From Rhizobium grahamii (lineage in GTDB: Bacteria; Pseudomonadota; Alphaproteobacteria; Rhizobiales; Rhizobiaceae): a stretch of 64,000 nucleotides of DNA. Below are positions 35,274 through 43,868 of this stretch, piece by piece. Within the stretch, counting starts at the first letter, position 1, and every line of letters starts with the position of its first letter. The notes beneath the pieces are model-generated. The model was not told the origin of the DNA. It made no database searches and worked only from the letters and a program-made list of their open reading frames with translations. A program made the position numbers and the translations under genes. The stretch is from assembly GCF_009498215.1 (NCBI RefSeq), contig NZ_CP043498.1:2108001-2172000 (forward strand), in the 5' to 3' direction.

Positions 35274-35276
35274 GTT

Positions 35277-36113
35277 TTGCTCGATTTCAAGAAACTGCCG
35301 CTCGACGCTCAATTGACCGCCCTCCTCGACGGGGAGACGACGCCGGAGCAGAAGCAAGAGCTGGAAGAACGCCTCGCAGCCGATGAGGGCGCCAGAAGAC
35401 TCTACGACAAGATGCGCAACGGCGCTGACTTCGGCCGGCATAGACTGGACGACGTCCTGAAGGAGCCGGTTCCACTGGCGCTGGTCCGTTCCATCAAGAG
35501 CGTGCAGCCACCCAAGGCACCGCTGGCGCCGCGTTCGGCTCGCCCCTCGCTGAAGCTTGCGCCGACGGGCCGGCAGTCGCTGGCTGCCGCGATCATTCTT
35601 TTAATTGCCGGCTGCGCTATTGGCTACTTCGCGGCAAACAGCCGCAACAACACATCCACGCAGCAGGTCACCGAAACACCCGGCGCGGGAAGCGAATGGC
35701 TGACGGACGTGGTCGCCTATCAGAGGCTGATCTCGCGCCAGCCTCGCCACCTCGTCGAAGTTCCGGCATTTCAGGCCGAAGAAATCTCGAGCTGGCTGAC
35801 GTCGACGGTTGGCGTTGCGTTCCGCATTCCCGATCTCGTCGCCAGCGGCTGGACCTTCCAGGGCGCACGCGTTGTGTTGGGAGACGGCCGCCCTGTTGGT
35901 CAGCTCATCTACACGAGTTCCGACGGCGATATCGCGACGATCTGTTTCCGCAAGGACTCCCAGCCTGACGACACCGAGGATTTTCGGGAAACGATCCATG
36001 ACGAGATCGGTCTGGTGACGTGGCACAATGCTGGAACGTCCTACGTTCTGGTCGGCCCGTCCTCGGAGGCCTCGCTCAGTCAGCTCGCCATGCAGATCGC
36101 CACGGCCCTCTGA
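35277..36113 (+). CDS. Membrane anti-sigma factor
   Basis: 278 residues from a TTG start 3 bases after the sigma stop. The N-terminal cytoplasmic part has PLDAQLTALLDGETTPEQKQ, the usual anti-sigma opening (short helix before E/D-rich stretch), but no Cys/His zinc motif. One helix, LAAAIILLIAGCAIGYFAAN, leads to a periplasmic domain of about 165 residues. The N-in orientation matches anti-sigma factors that keep an ECF sigma bound until a signal. The target signal is unknown. Confidence 0.8.
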   Translation: MLDFKKLPLDAQLTALLDGETTPEQKQELEERLAADEGARRLYDKMRNGADFGRHRLDDVLKEPVPLALVRSIKSVQPPKAPLAPRSARPSLKLAPTGRQSLAAAIILLIAGCAIGYFAANSRNNTSTQQVTETPGAGSEWLTDVVAYQRLISRQPRHLVEVPAFQAEEISSWLTSTVGVAFRIPDLVASGWTFQGARVVLGDGRPVGQLIYTSSDGDIATICFRKDSQPDDTEDFRETIHDEIGLVTWHNAGTSYVLVGPSSEASLSQLAMQIATAL

Positions 36114-36139
36114 TTCTGGAGCCTTTCGAAAGCTCTAGC

Positions 36140-36166
36140 AGGCAGGCACCGCTGCGGCGCCTGCCT
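36140..36166 (+). terminator. Hairpin after the anti-sigma gene
   Basis: An 8-bp perfect stem (aggcaggc / gcctgcct) 26 bases after the stop, with a short TTAT tail. The T-tract is weak, so termination may be incomplete. Confidence 0.4.
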
Positions 36167-36183
36167 TATCTACGTCCTTACGC

Positions 36184-37899
36184 TCAGGCCTTTCCGGCCT
36201 TCACCTCGAGCACGCGGTTGGCCGCAGAGACGATCGCCTCCAGCGAGGCACCGACGATGTTGGTGCTGATTCCCGCGCCAAAGAGCTTGCCACCGGGATA
36301 GGACGTCTCGACATAGGAGATGGCCGAGGCGTTAGAGCCGTGCTGCAGCGAGTGCTCGGAATAATCCTGCACCGCCATCTCGACCCCGAGATAATCCGAG
36401 AGCGCATTGATGAAGCCGTCGATGGGACCGTTACCGCGGCCTTCGATCGTCTTCGTCACGCCATTGTCGGTGATCTCGGCGGAAACCACGCGAATGCCCT
36501 TGTGCTCCGGATCGGCGAAGGTCTGGTGATCGACGAACTTGATGCGGCTCTTCGGCTGCGTCACGTAGCGCTCGATGAAGTGCTCGTAAATCCGCTTTGA
36601 CGGCAGTTCCTTGCCCTCTTCGTCGGTGATCCGCTGGATTTCCTCGCGATACTCCACCTGCAGGTTGCGCGGCAGGTTCAGGCCGTAATCCTGCTGCAGG
36701 ATATAGGCGATACCGCCCTTGCCTGACTGCGAGTTGATGCGGATGATCGCCTCGTAAGAGCGACCGACATCCTGCGGGTCGATCGGCAGGTAAGGCACTT
36801 CCCAGACCGGATGGTTGGCGACCTTGATCGCCTTCATGCCCTTGTTGATGGCGTCCTGATGCGAACCGGAGAAAGCCGTATAGACCAGTTCACCGACGTA
36901 AGGATGGCGCTCGCCGATCGGCATCTGGTTCGAATATTCGAACACTTCCTTCATGCGCACGATGTCGGAGCAGTCGATCTCGGGATCGACGCCCTGCGTG
37001 AACATGTTCAGCGCCATGGTGACGACATCGACATTGCCGGTGCGCTCGCCGTTGCCGAACAGCGTGCCTTCGACGCGGTCCGCTCCGGCCAACAGCGCCA
37101 GTTCGGCGGCGGCGATGCCGGTGCCGCGGTCGTTATGCGGATGCAGCGAAATGATCAGGTTCTCGCGATTGTCGAGATTGCGGCACATCCACTCGATCTG
37201 GTCGGCATAGACGTTCGGCGTCGCCATCTCGACCGTCGACGGCAGGTTGATGATCAGCTTGTTGTCAGGCGTCGGCTTCATCACCTCGATGACGGCGTTG
37301 CAGATGTCCAATGCCACGTCGAGCTCGGTGCCGGTAAAGCTTTCCGGAGAGTATTCGAAGCGGTAGCCGCCGCCTGCCTTCGCCGCCATGTCGGAGATCA
37401 TCTTCGCCGCATCGACGGCGATCTGCTTGATGCCCTGGACGTCCTTGGCGAACACCACGCGACGCTGCAGCTCGCTGGTCGAGTTGTAGAAGTGAACGAT
37501 CGGACGGTTTGCGCCTTCCAGCGCCTCGAACGTGCGCGTGATCAATTCAGGGCGGCACTGCACCAGTACCTGCAGCGAGACATCGTCAGGCACATTGCCC
37601 TGCTCGACGCACCACCGCGCGAAATCGAAGTCGGTCTGTGACGCGGACGGGAAACCGATCTCGATTTCCTTGAAACCCATGTCGAGCAGCAGCTGGAACA
37701 TGCGGGCCTTGCGGTCGTGGCCCATCGGGTCGACCAGCGCCTGATTGCCATCGCGCAGATCAACCGAACACCAGATCGGCGCCTTGGTCAGCGTCTTGGT
37801 CGGCCATGTACGGTCGGGAATGTTGACCTGCGGATAGGCGCGATACTTGATCGCCGCCTCGGGCATGCCTTTGTTTTGGGAGCGGGTGTTCGTGTCCAT
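36184..37899 (-). CDS. leuA: 2-isopropylmalate synthase
   Basis: 571 residues, the long LeuA2-like form. LeuA makes 2-isopropylmalate from acetyl-CoA and 2-oxoisovalerate, the first committed step to leucine. Visible are WCSVDLRDGNQALVDPMGHD (catalytic site start), FPSASQTDFDF, LIISLHPHNDRGTG (metal-binding HPHNDRG) and VEGTLFGNGERTGNVD. The C-terminal allosteric domain for leucine feedback begins near FVDHQTFADPEHKG and ends with LEAIVSAANRVLEVK. The start at 37899 has GGGAAGAGGAAG upstream. Upstream lies a leucine-rich leader peptide that may control it. Confidence 0.96.
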   Translation of the reverse strand: MDTNTRSQNKGMPEAAIKYRAYPQVNIPDRTWPTKTLTKAPIWCSVDLRDGNQALVDPMGHDRKARMFQLLLDMGFKEIEIGFPSASQTDFDFARWCVEQGNVPDDVSLQVLVQCRPELITRTFEALEGANRPIVHFYNSTSELQRRVVFAKDVQGIKQIAVDAAKMISDMAAKAGGGYRFEYSPESFTGTELDVALDICNAVIEVMKPTPDNKLIINLPSTVEMATPNVYADQIEWMCRNLDNRENLIISLHPHNDRGTGIAAAELALLAGADRVEGTLFGNGERTGNVDVVTMALNMFTQGVDPEIDCSDIVRMKEVFEYSNQMPIGERHPYVGELVYTAFSGSHQDAINKGMKAIKVANHPVWEVPYLPIDPQDVGRSYEAIIRINSQSGKGGIAYILQQDYGLNLPRNLQVEYREEIQRITDEEGKELPSKRIYEHFIERYVTQPKSRIKFVDHQTFADPEHKGIRVVSAEITDNGVTKTIEGRGNGPIDGFINALSDYLGVEMAVQDYSEHSLQHGSNASAISYVETSYPGGKLFGAGISTNIVGASLEAIVSAANRVLEVKAGKA

Positions 37900-38016
37900 G
37901 TCTTCTCTTCCTCTTCCCGTCATCTGGCCAGCCGCGTCATAGCGTATCGGGTCTGGCTTGGCGATGACGAATCCGGTGCTGATGCATCCGGTTGATCAGT
38001 TTTCGGGATTGGTCAC

Positions 38017-38061
38017 GAGGAGCGATGGCCTGGGCGGGCTTTCGGCCGCCGGGCGCTCCTC
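38017..38061 (-). promoter_or_regulatory. Candidate attenuator hairpin of leuA leader
   Basis: An 8-bp perfect outer stem (gaggagcg, 38017-38024 / cgctcctc, 38054-38061) encloses a GGCGG/CCGCC inner stem (38033-38050). It overlaps the stop codon of the leader frame, so a ribosome stalled in the Leu codons would change its folding. No run of T follows, so a normal intrinsic terminator is not evident. Confidence 0.4.
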
Positions 38062-38185
38062 AACGGACCCGGCAACCGCGCGTAAGGCCGAGGAGAAGAA
38101 GCGAGGTCAGGGCGCGCGTATTGTCGCGCAGGGCGATGCGCCCGCGTGCAATCTGCTCAGAAATCATGATGCCCGTGTTCTTCAT
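38060..38185 (-). CDS. Leucine-rich leader peptide upstream of leuA (putative)
   Basis: A 41-codon frame starting with ATG at 38185 and ending TGA at 38060. Its first residues are MKNTGIMISEQIARGRIALR. Residues 26-34 read L-T-S-L-L-L-L-G-L, six Leu in nine positions (codons CTG, CTT, CTT, CTC, CTC, CTT), the hallmark of leucine attenuation. There is no Shine-Dalgarno site; instead a promoter (TTGCCA, 16 bp, TTATAC) places the transcription start at about the AUG, so the peptide is likely translated leaderless. The leuA gene starts about 160 bases downstream. This is inferred from sequence only. Confidence 0.55.
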   Translation of the reverse strand: MKNTGIMISEQIARGRIALRDNTRALTSLLLLGLTRGCRVR

Positions 38186-38193
38186 GGCAGCGT

Positions 38194-38221
38194 GTATAAC
38201 CGGGGTACAAAAAACTGGCAA
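38194..38221 (-). promoter_or_regulatory. Predicted promoter of the leuA leader
   Basis: On the minus strand, -35 TTGCCA (38216-38221), 16-bp spacer, -10 TTATAC (38194-38199), then 8 bases to the leader ATG. The geometry mirrors the trpL promoter in this window. Confidence 0.5.
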
Positions 38222-38230
38222 TCCCTCCGT

Positions 38231-39415
38231 CTATTTTTTCGCCGCTTGCACAAAACGTGACAGCGCCAGCATCAATCCGCCGGCAAGCAATCCCCAGAAG
38301 GCTCCGGAGATACCAGCGAAGGAAACGCCCGATGCCGTCACCAGGAAGGTGATGGCCGCAGCCTCCCGCGACTCCGGCGCCTGGAAGGCGGCCATTGCCG
38401 AACCCGAGAAGGCACCGACCAGCGCAAGGCCAGCCACCGCCTGGATCAGGATCGGCGGAGCGAGAGCGACGAAAGTGGTCACGGCCCCTGCGAGCAGCCC
38501 GAGGATGACATAGGAGATCCCCGAAACGAGAACGGCCCAGTAGCGCCGCGCCGGATCAGGGTGCGCATCCTGGCCGGCGCACATCGCCGCGGTGATGGCC
38601 GCGAGATTAACCGCATGGCCGCCGAACGGTGCCGCGAGGATCGAAAACAGGCCAGTCACCGAGAATAGCGGGCCGGGCTTCGGCTCGAAGCCGTTCACCT
38701 TCAGGACCGCGATGCCGGGAATGTTCTGCGACGCCATCGTCACGATAAACAACGGCAGGGCGATGGAAACGAAAGCCGGCAGGTTGAAGACAGGCATCAC
38801 GAACTCGACCGGTGGCCGCAGCGCCTGCTCGAGCGACCCGAGCGCTCCATCGGGTATATCGACGCCGAAGGCAACGACCAGCACGAAAGCCGCAAGGGCT
38901 GCCGGCACCGCCCAGAGACGCTTGAACGCGCCGACGAAGATCCACGCCAGCACGATCGGGAGGCCAAGCAGAGGATTGAACCCAATCGCCCTGACGGGCG
39001 CAAAGCACAAACCGATCAGCACGCCGGCAAGCATCGCGTTGGCAAGCGGCGCAGGGATTGCCGCAACCGCGCGACCAAGCGGCTTGAACAGGCCGGCAAT
39101 GACGATCAGCAGCGCACAGATGAGAAACGCCCCGACCGCAGCATTGAACCCACCCTCGACGACACCGGTACTGGCAAGCAAAGCGCCGCCCGGCGTCGAC
39201 CAGGCAATGCTGATCGGCAGCCGCGTCGCGGTGCTGAGCACGATCGCGCAAAGCCCCAGCGCGATCGACAATGCCATGAGGCCCGACGCCGCCTGCGCAT
39301 CCGTCGCGCCGACGCTTTGCAGGCCGTGGAGGACGACCGCAAAGGAGCTGGCAAACCCCACGAAGGTGGTGAGGATGCCCATGAAGAGGGCCTGGATGGA
39401 AAAGTCTTTGAGCAT
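38231..39415 (-). CDS. BenE-family benzoate/H+ symporter-like permease
   Basis: 394 residues from MLKDFSIQALFMG; a longer start at 39460 lacks support. Around twelve hydrophobic segments match the BenE family (GFASSFAVVLHGLQSVGATD, then LMALSIALGLCAIVLS). Characteristic are PISIAWSTPGGALLAS and APFGGHAVNLAAITAAMCAG. BenE of Acinetobacter and Pseudomonas imports benzoate, but no benzoate-degradation gene is adjacent, so the substrate may differ. It lies directly upstream of the leuA leader promoter. Confidence 0.88.
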   Translation of the reverse strand: MLKDFSIQALFMGILTTFVGFASSFAVVLHGLQSVGATDAQAASGLMALSIALGLCAIVLSTATRLPISIAWSTPGGALLASTGVVEGGFNAAVGAFLICALLIVIAGLFKPLGRAVAAIPAPLANAMLAGVLIGLCFAPVRAIGFNPLLGLPIVLAWIFVGAFKRLWAVPAALAAFVLVVAFGVDIPDGALGSLEQALRPPVEFVMPVFNLPAFVSIALPLFIVTMASQNIPGIAVLKVNGFEPKPGPLFSVTGLFSILAAPFGGHAVNLAAITAAMCAGQDAHPDPARRYWAVLVSGISYVILGLLAGAVTTFVALAPPILIQAVAGLALVGAFSGSAMAAFQAPESREAAAITFLVTASGVSFAGISGAFWGLLAGGLMLALSRFVQAAKK

Positions 39416-39522
39416 GGCAAGACTCGGGCGAGCGGAAAGTCCGCATGGAAGCCGGATCAAGCGGACTTGCGCAAGTGCAAATCCATGCCAAATCGCCCTG
39501 CTATGGGTAGGTCACCACAAAC

Positions 39523-39563
39523 AAAAAGCGCCCTCGCCCGCCATCCGGCAAGCAAGGGCGCTT
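39523..39563 (-). terminator. Intrinsic terminator of the clpP-like gene
   Basis: A 9-bp outer stem (aagcgccct / agggcgctt) followed on the minus strand by a T-rich tail. It lies 15 bases past the ClpP-like stop. Confidence 0.75.
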
Positions 39564-39577
39564 CTCATAGCACAAAA

Positions 39578-40162
39578 TCAGATGTCGGACTGCGACGTCA
39601 CGATGCGCGAAACGAGGCCATAAGCCTTCGCTTCTTCAGCCGACAGCCAGTAATCGCGGTCGGTGTCGGCAGCGATCTTCTCGTAGGGCTGGCCTGTAGC
39701 CGCCGACATGATCTTGTTCAGGCGCTCGTTCATCTTGATGATCTCGCGAGCCTGGATCTCGATGTCGGATGCCATACCGCGCGTGCCGCCGGAGGGTTGG
39801 TGCAGCAGGAAGCGCGTGTTCGGCAGGCAAAGGCGCTGCTCCTTCGGAGCCGCGACATAGATCAGCGCGCCGGCCGATGCGACCCAGCCCGTTCCGATCA
39901 TCCAGACCTTCGGCTTGATGAACTTGATCATGTCATGGATCGAATCGCCGGACTCGACATGGCCGCCGGGCGAATTGACGTAGATGCGAATGTCGTCGTC
40001 GCTGGCCGCGGCAAGCGCCACGAGCTGCGAGCAGACCTTCTGCGCCAGTTCCTGATTGATCGGTCCATAGATGAAGATGGAACGCGACTTGAAAAGGTTC
40101 GCCTCCGTTTCCTTGCCGAGCGGCAGTTCCTTCGTCTTGTCGTCCTGGTCTTCGTCGTTCAT
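39578..40162 (-). CDS. ClpP-like serine protease subunit (paralogue)
   Basis: 194 residues from [10 protein letters not shown]. The catalytic triad is present: Ser in [13 protein letters not shown], His in [10 protein letters not shown], and Asp in [19 protein letters not shown]. The Ser context (VASAGA) differs from that of main ClpP (QAASMGA), which places it among the ClpP2/ClpP3-like paralogues common in rhizobia. It has no linked clpX or clpA gene. The shortened C-terminus lacks the long tail of the main ClpP. It probably forms or mixes into a ClpP tetradecamer. Confidence 0.88.
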   Translation of the reverse strand: MNDEDQDDKTKELPLGKETEANLFKSRSIFIYGPINQELAQKVCSQLVALAAASDDDIRIYVNSPGGHVESGDSIHDMIKFIKPKVWMIGTGWVASAGALIYVAAPKEQRLCLPNTRFLLHQPSGGTRGMASDIEIQAREIIKMNERLNKIMSAATGQPYEKIAADTDRDYWLSAEEAKAYGLVSRIVTSQSDI

Positions 40163-40373
40163 TCGAACCTCTCTCACGTGAATTCGGGTTCCCCGCACAT
40201 AGTGCGACTCAATGCGTAAAACAATGCGAGAAAAAGACAAGCCACGGAACGGGTGAACATATGGTTAGGCCGCCTACGACTTACGGAAATGTAACTTGGC
40301 GCGGCTTTGAAAAGTCGAAATCCATTCCTACGTCCTTCTTAGCGAAAGATCGCAAGAAACAAGGAGACTGGCC

Positions 40374-41168
40374 ATGTCACCCGAAGAACGCCAACTGCTG
40401 ACGGCTCTTTTCGAGCGTGTCCGCACCGCATCGGCAACGCCGCGTGACCATGACGCCGAAGCGCTGGTCGATCAGGGCACGCGCGAGCAGCCCTATGCCG
40501 CATATTACCTCGCGCAGGCCGTGATCGTGCAGGAAAAAGGGCTCGAGGCGGCAGCCAACCACATCAAGCAGCTGGAAGAGCGCATTCGCCTGCTCGAAGC
40601 CGACCAGAGCGATTACCACAAGGCTGAACAGGGCGGCGGCTTCCTGAGCTCGATCTTCGGCAGCAGCCAGACCCCGCAGCAGCCATCCACACCTCAGTCC
40701 TCTTCAGGCCCCTGGGGAAGCGCGCCGCGCCAGCAAATCCAGCAGGATCGGGGTTTTGACGCGCCTCGCGCCATGCCGCAGCAGCCAAGCGGCCCGTGGA
40801 ACACCCAGGCAGCAGCTCCCTCGGCCGGCGGCAGCTTTCTGCAAGGGGCTCTCGGCACGGCCGCCGGCGTCGCGGGCGGCATGTTGCTCGCCAATTCGCT
40901 GAGCGGAATCTTTGGAAATCACATGTCGTCGCTCGGCTTGGGCTCGCCGCTTGCAGGCAACAACCCCTTCGGAAACGCACCCACCGAGGAAACCGTCATC
41001 AACAACTATTTCAGCAACGATGGCGACAAGCAGCAGGCAGCGGACAACACTCAGGATAACAACGACGACAATAACGACGCCGGGGTGCAGCAGGCTGATT
41101 ACGATCCAAGCGATGACGACAATGACATGCCCGACTTCGACAACAGCGACGACAGCTTCAACGCCTGA
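40374..41168 (+). CDS. DUF2076-domain protein
   Basis: 264 residues. The N-terminal 90 residues (SPEERQLLTALFERVRTASA to KGLEAAANHIKQLEERIRLL) are the DUF2076 domain: helical, probably oligomeric. A Gln/Pro/Ser-rich linker follows, then a glycine-rich hydrophobic segment (GTAAGVAGGMLLANSLSGIF), which looks like a short membrane-interacting helix. The last 60 residues are very acidic (many Asp and Asn, e.g. TQDNNDDNNDAG). Periplasmic or membrane-associated function is unknown. Confidence 0.85.
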   Translation: MSPEERQLLTALFERVRTASATPRDHDAEALVDQGTREQPYAAYYLAQAVIVQEKGLEAAANHIKQLEERIRLLEADQSDYHKAEQGGGFLSSIFGSSQTPQQPSTPQSSSGPWGSAPRQQIQQDRGFDAPRAMPQQPSGPWNTQAAAPSAGGSFLQGALGTAAGVAGGMLLANSLSGIFGNHMSSLGLGSPLAGNNPFGNAPTEETVINNYFSNDGDKQQAADNTQDNNDDNNDAGVQQADYDPSDDDNDMPDFDNSDDSFNA

Positions 41169-41187
41169 GTTCCAAGCGGAAACTTGA

Positions 41188-41212
41188 AACGCCGGACATA
41201 GGCCCGGCGTTC
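41188..41212. terminator. Hairpin between DUF2076 and queF
   Basis: An 8-bp perfect stem (aacgccgg / ccggcgtt) just after the DUF2076 stop. No strong T-tract is seen, so its terminator role is uncertain. Confidence 0.4.
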
Positions 41213-41282
41213 AGGAGAGAGATCCTCATCGACTGTGACGCGGTCAAACGCGACCCTCATGTCACTCCGGCCTTACCGGACT

Positions 41283-41747
41283 TCAGCCACGACCGCGATA
41301 GGTTGCAACGCCCTGATCCGGCAGCCACACACCTTCCGGCGGCTTGCCGGTCTGCCAGAAGACATCGATCGGAATGCCGCCGCGCGGATACCAGTAGGCA
41401 CCGATCCGCAGCCACTTCGGATCGAGCAGTTCGACCAGGCGCTTGGCGATGTAGATCGAGCAATCCTCATGGAAAGCGCCGTGATTGCGGAAGGAATGCA
41501 GAAAGAGCTTCAGCGCCTTCGATTCCACCAGCCATTCGTTCGGGATGTAGTCGATGACGATGTGCGCGAAATCGGGCTGCCCGGTCATCGGGCAGAGCGA
41601 CGTGAACTCAGGCGCGGTGAACCGCACGACATAATCGGTGCCGGCGTGATTGGACGGGACCTTCTCCAGCACCGCCTCCTCGGGCGAGGTCGGCGCTTCG
41701 GTCTGCTTTCCCAGCATGGACAGGCTGGAAACGTCGGTATTGGGCAT
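41283..41747 (-). CDS. queF: NADPH-dependent 7-cyano-7-deazaguanine reductase
   Basis: 154 residues, the single-domain (type I) QueF. It reduces preQ0 to preQ1 for queuosine in tRNA. The catalytic Cys lies in [15 protein letters not shown], with the Asp of QPD, and the substrate/NADPH helices are [20 protein letters not shown] and [11 protein letters not shown]. Its ATG begins exactly one base after the stop of the CDF transporter (41748), so the two genes are translationally coupled. No preQ1 riboswitch is visible, as the gene has no independent leader. Confidence 0.95.
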   Translation of the reverse strand: MPNTDVSSLSMLGKQTEAPTSPEEAVLEKVPSNHAGTDYVVRFTAPEFTSLCPMTGQPDFAHIVIDYIPNEWLVESKALKLFLHSFRNHGAFHEDCSIYIAKRLVELLDPKWLRIGAYWYPRGGIPIDVFWQTGKPPEGVWLPDQGVATYRGRG

Positions 41748-42662
41748 TCAAGCCTCCTTGATGACTTTGACGCGGATGCCGTGGGCCTTTTCACCCTCCG
41801 GCTCGACGTGAATGGCGATGCTGGAGCCCGGATGCACGGAGCGAATGGCATCTTCAAGGCGATCGCAGATATCGTGCGCCTGCCTTACAGACATCGCAGC
41901 CGGTACGACAAGATGGAAATCGACAAAGGTGACCGCGCCCGCCCGGCGCGTCTTCAGGTCGTGCACCCCGATCGAGCCTGCCGCATGGGTCGCGATCGCC
42001 TGCTTGATCGCCTCTTCTTCATCCGGCTCGACCGCCTGGTCCATCAGGCCGCCGATCGAATGAGAGATCACTTTCCAACCCTGATAAAGAATGTTCAGCG
42101 CAACCAGAATGGCGAGCAGCGGGTCGAAGATCGCATAGCCGGTGGCAAGCGTCAGCAACAGGCCGATCAGGACGCCAACCGACGTGATGACATCGGACAT
42201 GATGTGCTGACCATCCGCCGTAAGCGCCGCCGAGCGATACTTGCGCCCTGTCGTGATCAGCAGTCGCGCCCAGATAGCGTTGATGACGCCGGCGACGAAG
42301 TTGATCGCCAGACCGAGGACCGGCGCATCGAGCATGCGGGGATCGGCGAGATGGCCGATCGCCTCGTTGACGATCAGAAGCGCCGCCACAACGATCAGGA
42401 CACCCTCGGTCACCGCCGAAAGATATTCGGCCTTGTGGTGGCCAAACGGATGGTCGTGATCCGCGGGCTTTTGCGCATAGCGGATCACGAAGAAGGCGAT
42501 GAAGGCTGCGACGACGTTGACCGTCGACTCCAGCCCGTCCGAAAGCAGCGCGACCGAGCCGGTCACCCACCATGCCACCATCTTCAGGCCCATGACGCCG
42601 AGCGACATCGGGATCCCCCAAAGCGCCAGCCGCCGAACCGTGAGATTGCCCTTTTCGTCCAT
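41748..42662 (-). CDS. Cation diffusion facilitator transporter
   Basis: 304 residues from MDEKGNLTV, with AGGGG upstream (an ATG two codons earlier is an alternative). Six hydrophobic helices; helix 2 has VALLSDGLESTVNVVAAFIA with the metal-site Asp, and helix 5 has LTADGQHIMSDVITSVGVLI (H/D pair). The linker has DHDHPFGHHKAEYL. The C-terminal cytoplasmic domain (AIATHAAGSIGVHDLKTRRA onward) is of the CDF metal-sensing type. It exports Zn, Mn, Fe or similar; metal choice cannot be assigned. Confidence 0.92.
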   Translation of the reverse strand: MDEKGNLTVRRLALWGIPMSLGVMGLKMVAWWVTGSVALLSDGLESTVNVVAAFIAFFVIRYAQKPADHDHPFGHHKAEYLSAVTEGVLIVVAALLIVNEAIGHLADPRMLDAPVLGLAINFVAGVINAIWARLLITTGRKYRSAALTADGQHIMSDVITSVGVLIGLLLTLATGYAIFDPLLAILVALNILYQGWKVISHSIGGLMDQAVEPDEEEAIKQAIATHAAGSIGVHDLKTRRAGAVTFVDFHLVVPAAMSVRQAHDICDRLEDAIRSVHPGSSIAIHVEPEGEKAHGIRVKVIKEA

Positions 42663-42727
42663 TTTCATCCCCTGCGCAGATATCGGTGCGGATGCGAATG
42701 AATTGCAGAAACCAGCCCATTCAAACG

Positions 42728-42759
42728 CAAAACCGCCCGCGCGAAAATCGCGCAGGCGG
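42728..42759 (-). terminator. Intrinsic terminator of the DUF2161 pair
   Basis: A 12-bp stem with one wobble (ccgcccgcgcga / tcgcgcaggcgg) followed on the minus strand by TTTTG. It lies about 130 bases past the DUF2161 stop. Confidence 0.65.
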
Positions 42760-42886
42760 CCAATGGGGCTCATATGTGTGATAGCGCATATTTTGTCAAA
42801 CCGGACTCGGAAGAATCTGGAAAGACCACGTGTTTTTGCGGCCAGGCTGCCGTCGCATCCATGCGGCGGGCGGACCCGGGCAAGAC

Positions 42887-43606
42887 TTACGATGACTTTT
42901 CGCAGAGGCCGTCGGAATCGGGCAGCGCAGGACTTGTGATCTCGCCGGTCGTGCCAATCGATTGCGGCCAGCGCAACAGCGCCGCCTCGCCCGCCGCCGT
43001 CAGGGCATAGATACCCTTGTCCTGCCGCTCGAACCAGCCATAGACATTGCCGCGCAGGATCGTGCCGGCATCGGACGCCAGCGCCTTCATGTCTCGCGGT
43101 CGTACCAGCCCCTGCTGCAGTGCCGCGGCACAGAGCAGCGCCCGCTGGCGATAGGCAGTCATCACAGGCGCGCGCGTGCTGCCGCCGATCGCGGGGTCCC
43201 CCCGCCGACGCTGATGCTCCCTGACAAGACGTGACCGGCGTTTCGGATTGGTGCGCGGCATCGGCGAGACAGAGCTGACGATGACGCTGACCTCGCCGGT
43301 ATCGGAAACGCCGAGCATCCCGATCCCAAGCCGCCGGCAAAGATCGCGGTAACGCTTGTCGGCCTCGCGTCCACGTCCCTTTGCGGATACGCGGGCAGCA
43401 ATCCAGACCTCGTCGCTTATCGCGGCCCGATCGACTGCCTGCAGGATAAGCTCGAGGTTGAAGCTGAGCTTCAGTTCGCACACGACCACAACGGGCGTTT
43501 CCCCCTCACTGAGGCCAACGAGATCGCAGCCGCCGATCTCTCCTTTGACCTCATAGCCAGCAGCCTCCAGAAATGCTTTGACCGGCAGATAGAGCGAGGT
43601 TTCCAT
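42887..43606 (-). CDS. DUF2161 putative PD-(D/E)XK phosphodiesterase
   Basis: 239 residues from METSLYLPVKAF. The nuclease-like core shows GYEVKGEIGGCDLVGL, then TPVVVVCELKLSF, i.e. the D and E-x-K of a PD-(D/E)XK active site. The C-terminal third (ALCAAALQQGLVRPRDMKAL) looks like a winged helix. Rhizobial genomes carry it as a core gene. Its biological role is unknown. A small gene lies 10 bases upstream on the same strand. Confidence 0.85.
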   Translation of the reverse strand: METSLYLPVKAFLEAAGYEVKGEIGGCDLVGLSEGETPVVVVCELKLSFNLELILQAVDRAAISDEVWIAARVSAKGRGREADKRYRDLCRRLGIGMLGVSDTGEVSVIVSSVSPMPRTNPKRRSRLVREHQRRRGDPAIGGSTRAPVMTAYRQRALLCAAALQQGLVRPRDMKALASDAGTILRGNVYGWFERQDKGIYALTAAGEAALLRWPQSIGTTGEITSPALPDSDGLCEKSS

Positions 43607-43616
43607 CCGGACTTGG

Positions 43617-43868
43617 CTACGCCGGATTGATGTCGGCGATCTCGCCGTGTTGGGCCAGCAGGCGCGGAGACGACATGTCGCCCGTTTCCTCGTCAACCAT
43701 CACAGCATAAGCCGCGACACCGACGAAGCGCGCGGCCATCGCGGTTGCGATCTTCTCGGCGCTGATGGCGTTGGACGCCTGCCGCATCTCGGCAGGCACG
43801 AGATTGCCACGGTTCTTGCGGTACGGCAGGACGATAAACTTCTCAGCAGCCACAACAATATCCCTCAC
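43617..43868 (-). CDS. Small hypothetical protein
   Basis: 83 residues from GTG 43868. It is soluble, with a sequence (FIVLPYRKNRGNLVPAEMRQ) that may be partly extended, followed by ISAEKIATAMAARFVGVAAY, a helix. No family was recognised. The 10-base spacing to the DUF2161 gene implies one transcript, which is the main support for the gene being real. Confidence 0.6.
   Translation of the reverse strand: MRDIVVAAEKFIVLPYRKNRGNLVPAEMRQASNAISAEKIATAMAARFVGVAAYAVMVDEETGDMSSPRLLAQHGEIADINPA

Noticed and set aside
41235..42701. 488-codon open frame on the plus strand
   Set aside because: Antisense to queF and the CDF transporter.
42663..42886. preQ1 riboswitch for queF
   Set aside because: queF directly follows the CDF gene, and the operon leader has only a terminator of the upstream gene; no aptamer-like pattern was seen.
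42663..43481. N-terminal extension of the CDF transporter frame
   Set aside because: The extension is a shadow of the DUF2161 gene; the family start and a ribosome site are at 42662.
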